Part shown: in pieces, positions 61,401-64,000 of the stretch
How the letters are laid out: each line of letters opens with the position of its first letter
How positions within the stretch are numbered: the first letter of the stretch is position 1
NCBI RefSeq assembly: GCF_001642995.1
Contig: NZ_LOHS01000070.1
Coordinates: 62,001-126,000 of the forward strand
DNA length: 64,000 bases
Direction: 5' to 3'
DNA from: Streptomyces jeddahensis
Lineage (GTDB): Bacteria; Actinomycetota; Actinomycetes; Streptomycetales; Streptomycetaceae
Translations under genes and position numbers: made by a program
Notes under the pieces: generated by a model
What the model was told of the DNA's origin: nothing
The model's input: the letters and a program-made list of their open reading frames with translations, nothing else
The model's database searches: none

Positions 61401-62004
61401 GGAGATCCGCGGCGCCGGCAACCTGCTGGGCGGCGAGCAGTCGGGCCACATCGCGGGTGTCGGCTTCGACCTGTACGTACGCATGGTCGGCGAGGCCGTC
61501 GCGGACTACCGGGCGTCGCTGGAGGGCGGGGTCGAGGAGGAGCCGCCGCTCGAGGTCAAGATCGAGCTTCCGGTCGACGCGCACGTCCCGCACGACTACG
61601 CGCCCGGCGAGCGGCTGCGGCTGCAGGCGTACCGGGCGATCGCCTCCGTCAACACGGAGGACGACATCAAATCCGTACGCGAGGAACTGGTGGACCGCTA
61701 CGGCAAGCTGCCGGAGCCGGTCGAGAACCTGCTCCTGGTGGCGGGCCTGCGCATGCTCGCGCGGGCGTGCGGCGTCGGCGAGATCGTGCTGCAGGGCAAC
61801 AACATCCGCTTCGCGCCGGTGGAGTTGAGGGAATCCCAGGAGCTGCGGCTGAAGCGGCTCTACCCCGGCACGGTCGTCAAGCCCGCCGTCCACCAGGTCC
61901 TGGTACCGCGGCCGAAGACGGCGAAGGTCGGCGGGAAGCCGCTGGTCGGGCGGGAACTGCTGGGGTGGACCGGGGAGTTCCTGACGTCGATCCTGGGATC
62001 GTAG
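58474..62004 (+). CDS. mfd: Transcription-repair coupling factor Mfd
   Basis: A 1176-aa protein from ATG 58474; an upstream in-frame start at 58420 adds only unconserved residues. Order: UvrB-homology region (RPVLAVTATGREAEDLAAALRS, YPSWETLPHERLSP), an RNA-polymerase-interaction domain (AGDYIVHEQHGVGRYIEM, around 500-560) and the RecG-like translocase with Walker A GDVGYGKTE (about 654), DEEQ box VDEEQRFGVEHKE (about 755), motif III MSATPIPRTLEM and TRG motif region. Mfd removes RNA polymerase stalled at DNA lesions and recruits UvrA. Confidence 0.95.
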   Translation: MSLHGLLDAVVKDPALAEAVKAATDGNRMHVDLVGPPAARPLAVAALARETNRPVLAVTATGREAEDLAAALRSLLPADGVVEYPSWETLPHERLSPRSDTVGRRLAVLRRLAHPSAGDPETGPVSAVVAPIRSVLQPQVKGLGDLEPVSLRTGQQADLEETVDALAAAAYARVELVEKRGEFAVRGGILDVFPPTEEHPLRIEFWGDDVEEIRYFKVADQRSLEVAEHGLWAPPCRELLLTDDVRQRAAALAEEHPELGELLGKIAEGIAVEGMESLAPVLVDDMELLLDVLPKGSMAVVCDPERVRTRAADLVATSQEFLQASWAATAGGGEAPIDVDAASLWSIADVRDRARELGMMWWSVSPFAADEELDADTLKLGMHAPESYRGDTARALADTKGWISDGWHTVYVTEGHGTAARTVEVLGGEGIAARLDQDLGDLTPSVVHVACGSIDYGFVDPALKLAVLTETDLSGQKAAGKDGARMPVRRRKTIDPLTLEAGDYIVHEQHGVGRYIEMVQRTVQGATREYLVVEYAPAKRGQPGDRLYIPTDQLEQITKYVGGEAPTLHRLGGADWTKTKARAKKAVKEIAADLIRLYSARMAAPGHAFAPDTPWQRELEDAFPYAETPDQLTTIAEVKEDMEKTVPMDRLICGDVGYGKTEIAVRAAFKAVQDGKQVAVLVPTTLLVQQHFGTFSERYSQFPVNVRALSRFQTDTEAKATLEGLRDGSVDIVIGTHRLFSSETKFKDLGLVIVDEEQRFGVEHKEQLKKLRANVDVLTMSATPIPRTLEMAVTGIREMSTITTPPEERHPVLTFVGPYEEKQIGAAIRRELLREGQVFYIHNRVESIDRAAARLRDIVPEARIATAHGQMSESTLEQVVVDFWEKKYDVLVSTTIVESGIDISNANTLIVERGDNFGLSQLHQLRGRVGRGRERGYAYFLYPPEKPLTETAHERLATIAQHTEMGAGMYVAMKDLEIRGAGNLLGGEQSGHIAGVGFDLYVRMVGEAVADYRASLEGGVEEEPPLEVKIELPVDAHVPHDYAPGERLRLQAYRAIASVNTEDDIKSVREELVDRYGKLPEPVENLLLVAGLRMLARACGVGEIVLQGNNIRFAPVELRESQELRLKRLYPGTVVKPAVHQVLVPRPKTAKVGGKPLVGRELLGWTGEFLTSILGS

Positions 62005-62016
62005 GCGCCTGGACGT

Positions 62017-62595
62017 TCAGTCGGACCCGGATGTGCGGGCGAACAACATCCCCGTGAGGGTGCGGAACACCTCCTCCGGATCCCGGTCGCCCATCGGGCC
62101 CTCCAGGTTGTGGCTGAGCAGGAGCGTGGCGAAGCCGTGGGCCAGGGACCAGGCGGCCACGCCTGCGAGGCGGGCGTCGGGGCCGCGGCCCGACGACGGG
62201 ACGGCAGCCACCGCGTCGCGCAGGTGCTTGCCCGCCAGCGCCCTCGCCGTGGTGAGTTCCAGGTCGTTCTCGCGCAGCAGTTCCGGCGCGAACATCACCT
62301 GGAAGTGGGCCGGGTGCTCGCGAGCGAAACGGACATAGCGCACGCCCGCGTCCCTGAGGTCCTTCGCCTCGTCGAGCGCGGTCGCCAGCATTGCGTATCC
62401 CTCGGCCGCGATCGCGGTGAGCAGGCCCGTGCGGTCCTTGAAGTGGTGAGCGGGGGCGGCGTGTGAGACGCCCGCCCTGCGGGCCAGGTCACGCAGGCTC
62501 ACCGCAGACGGCCCTTCGGCGGCGATCACGTCCAGGGCAGCCGACAGTACGGCCCGCCGCAGGTCGCCGTGGTGGTAGGGGCGCTGAGGGCTCAT
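62017..62595 (-). CDS. TetR-family regulator
   Basis: A 192-aa protein. HTH: YHHGDLRRAVLSAALDVIAAEGPSAVSLRDLARRAGVSHAAPAHHFKDRTGL with the final helix typical of TetR. The ligand domain has HPAHFQVMFAPELL and VAAWSLAHGFATLLLS, as in the WHG-type C-terminal domain. It ends 12 bases from the convergent mfd stop and is divergent from the SCO6745-like gene across 112 bases that contain a 20-bp direct repeat, likely its operator. Confidence 0.86.
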   Translation of the reverse strand: MSPQRPYHHGDLRRAVLSAALDVIAAEGPSAVSLRDLARRAGVSHAAPAHHFKDRTGLLTAIAAEGYAMLATALDEAKDLRDAGVRYVRFAREHPAHFQVMFAPELLRENDLELTTARALAGKHLRDAVAAVPSSGRGPDARLAGVAAWSLAHGFATLLLSHNLEGPMGDRDPEEVFRTLTGMLFARTSGSD

Positions 62596-62613
62596 GCCCA
62601 GCAGACTACGCCG

Positions 62614-62668
62614 AATCTAGGCATTGACAAGTTATGGGCTCGGCGGGCAATCTAGTCACTGTCAAGTT
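62614..62668. promoter_or_regulatory. 20-bp direct repeat, candidate TetR operator/promoter
   Basis: Copies at 62614-62633 and 62649-62668 match at 17 of 20 bases (core TCTAG-n3-A-n-TG-n-CAAGTT), repeating every 35 bases. The first contains TTGACA, a good -35 hexamer. It lies between the divergent TetR and SCO6745-like genes. Confidence 0.6.
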
Positions 62669-62707
62669 CCTGGGTGGGGTACGACAGGTGCGACGAGGAG
62701 CGAAGCC

Positions 62708-63619
62708 ATGTCGGAGAACGTCAGCAAGACGAGCGGGACGGTGACGCAGGCGAGGGGGATCGAGCTCGGCCGGGTCAGGCAGATGTGGCATCTGCTGGAG
62801 CCGCTGCATGCCGTGCTCTACTACGCACCCGCGTCCTTCGAGGAGGCGGCCGCGCTCGGGTACGGGACAGAGGTCCGCTGGCCGAGCTACTTCCCGTTCC
62901 GCGCGGCCCCGCTGGGCGAGGCCGGCGCCGAACGTGTGACCTCGGCGTTCTACAGCTTCAGCCCACGCATGGTCGCCGAGTACGTCGATCCGGCCTGGCG
63001 TATAGCCGCCCCGGGTGAGGTACTGAAGGCGCGGGAGCGGGCGATCGATCGGGCTTATCGCGCGATATTCGGCGACCGGGTCGACAGCCCGGAGCTCGCT
63101 GAAGCCGCTGCGCTCGCCCGCAGGGCCGCCGAGTCGGCGAACACCGCGGGCCGCCCGCTGGCCGCGGCCAACGCCGAGCTCCCGTGGCCCGAGGCTCCGC
63201 ACCAGCAGCTGTGGCATGCGGCGACGATCCTGCGCGAGCATCGCGGCGACGGCCATCTCGCCGCCCTGCTCATAGCCGGACTCGACCCGACCGAGGCGCT
63301 GGTCTCCTTCGCGGGCATAGGCGCGGCCTCGGCCGAGACCTTCCGCAGCCGCGGGTGGAGCGACGAGGAGTGGAGGGCCGCGCGCGAACGTCTCGTCGAA
63401 CGAGGGCTGTTGAAGGCGGACGGCGTGGCCACGGAGGCGGGCCGTGCCCTGCGGGCGGAGGTGGAGCAGCACACGGACGAGCTGGCCCCCGGCCCGTGGG
63501 AGGCCCTCGGCCCGGACGCCACCGCCCGGCTCGCCGATCTGCTGGGAGAGTTCTGGGTCGCTGTGCTCGGCTCGGGGCTTCTGCCGTCGGAGACGACCCT
63601 GGGCATCGGCAAGGCGTGA
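62708..63619 (+). CDS. SCO6745-like conserved helical protein
   Basis: A 303-aa soluble protein from ATG 62708. The N-terminus GRVRQMWHLLEPLHAVLYYAPASFEEAAALGY and the WPSYFPFRAAPLG motif are those of the SCO6745 family, found mostly in actinomycetes. The second half (HQQLWHAATILREHRGDGHLAALLIAGLDPTEAL then RGWSDEEWRAARERLVERGLL) resembles a winged helix. It may bind DNA or a ligand; no activity is known. TetR control is inferred from the divergent arrangement. Confidence 0.78.
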   Translation: MSENVSKTSGTVTQARGIELGRVRQMWHLLEPLHAVLYYAPASFEEAAALGYGTEVRWPSYFPFRAAPLGEAGAERVTSAFYSFSPRMVAEYVDPAWRIAAPGEVLKARERAIDRAYRAIFGDRVDSPELAEAAALARRAAESANTAGRPLAAANAELPWPEAPHQQLWHAATILREHRGDGHLAALLIAGLDPTEALVSFAGIGAASAETFRSRGWSDEEWRAARERLVERGLLKADGVATEAGRALRAEVEQHTDELAPGPWEALGPDATARLADLLGEFWVAVLGSGLLPSETTLGIGKA

Positions 63620-63735
63620 GGGGCTCGGCACCTGAGCCGGCCCAATCGGGAAGCCGTCCGCGGGAGTCGGGCGCCGCGGGCGGCTTCGTCAGGTGATGAC
63701 CGAGAAGTGCAGTACCCCCGTTTCTGTGCCGTGCG

Positions 63736-63936
63736 TCAGGGTGCAGGCCGGTCGGACTCGTGCTCCCGGTCCGTCAGCCGCTCGTCCAGGTGCTGCTCGG
63801 GCGCCTCCGCCCTGTCTGCGCTGTCCCCTTGGGGGCCGGGGGTGATCGTCCTCTCGTCGGGCCTCGTCTCGGCCGTCTCGGAGACGTGCCCGGCCCGGTG
63901 CCGGCCCTGGCCCTTGAACTTGTCGAAGATGCCCAT
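63736..63936 (-). CDS. Small acidic hydrophilic protein (MGIFDKFK start)
   Basis: A 66-aa product from ATG 63936 with a GGAAGGAG ribosome-binding site about nine bases away. It starts MGIFDKFKGQGRHRAGH and continues as a disordered Asp/Glu/Arg/Pro-rich chain with no cysteine or membrane segment. Streptomyces have several small proteins starting MGIFDKFK; their roles are unknown. The remaining 64 bases of the window hold only its leader. Confidence 0.55.
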   Translation of the reverse strand: MGIFDKFKGQGRHRAGHVSETAETRPDERTITPGPQGDSADRAEAPEQHLDERLTDREHESDRPAP

Positions 63937-64000
63937 GTCAGAGCTCCTTCCAGAGGGACTCATCCCTGACGATACGCCCGAGTTGTGAAGAATGCTCGAA

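Overview
The window is very GC-rich, high-coding-density chromosomal DNA of a Streptomyces-type actinomycete. Support: near-universal G/C third positions, many GTG starts, ATGA/GTGA stop-start overlaps, actinobacterial-only genes (Rpf with G5/DUF348, PMT-type mannosyltransferase, DivIVA-like 'cellulose-binding' protein, SCO6745-like protein), and a galTEK operon arranged as in Streptomyces. Most of it is core chromosome; no phage, conjugative element, rRNA operon or secondary-metabolite cluster is visible.

Layout. 1-2222: end of a cobalt/ECF transporter operon (cbiM-PDGLE, cbiQ, cbiO). 2286-4810: decayed accessory patch, a frameshifted secreted-protein remnant beside a TnpB-like gene. 5006-7000: Ohr peroxidase, EamA exporter, YbaK editing deacylase. 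7043-12417: two paralogous penicillin-binding transpeptidases, a 39-aa membrane peptide and a protein mannosyltransferase. 12535-20145: rsmI, a zinc-ribbon protein, tatD, rpfB, ksgA, ispE and an ABC-F ATPase. 20365-27674: galactose locus (sodium symporter divergent from galT-galE-galK) bracketed by two unpaired LuxR-type response regulators, the first with a degenerate receiver. 27633-34387: MarR regulator, Tam-type methyltransferase plus VOC protein, a histidine kinase/response regulator pair, a Uma2 nuclease-fold protein, and a desaturase-TetR operon. 34701-42510: ppc, pth, rplY, prs, glmU, tRNA-Gln.

42517-50009 is the most unusual stretch. A frameshifted HTH plus LAGLIDADG-like gene abuts tRNA-Gln; then come an unpaired histidine kinase and a divergent island of two deaminase-fold proteins with SUKH-3, SMI1/KNR4 and SUKH-4 immunity-type domains. 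The largest product (925 aa) joins an Imm35/YrhB-like N-terminus, a collagen-like Gly/Pro/Ala linker, a deaminase-like domain and a SUKH-4-like domain. None has a visible secretion signal.

50363-63936: DivIVA-like coiled-coil protein, a second SSS symporter with a DUF485 partner, a MacB-type ABC exporter, a VapBC-type toxin-antitoxin pair, mfd, a TetR regulator divergent from a SCO6745-like gene, and a small acidic protein. Intergenic regions hold several strong hairpins, two identical 40-bp palindromic elements more than 21 kb apart, and candidate operators for the MarR and TetR regulators. Family assignments are from reading motifs in the translated sequence; no database search was run.
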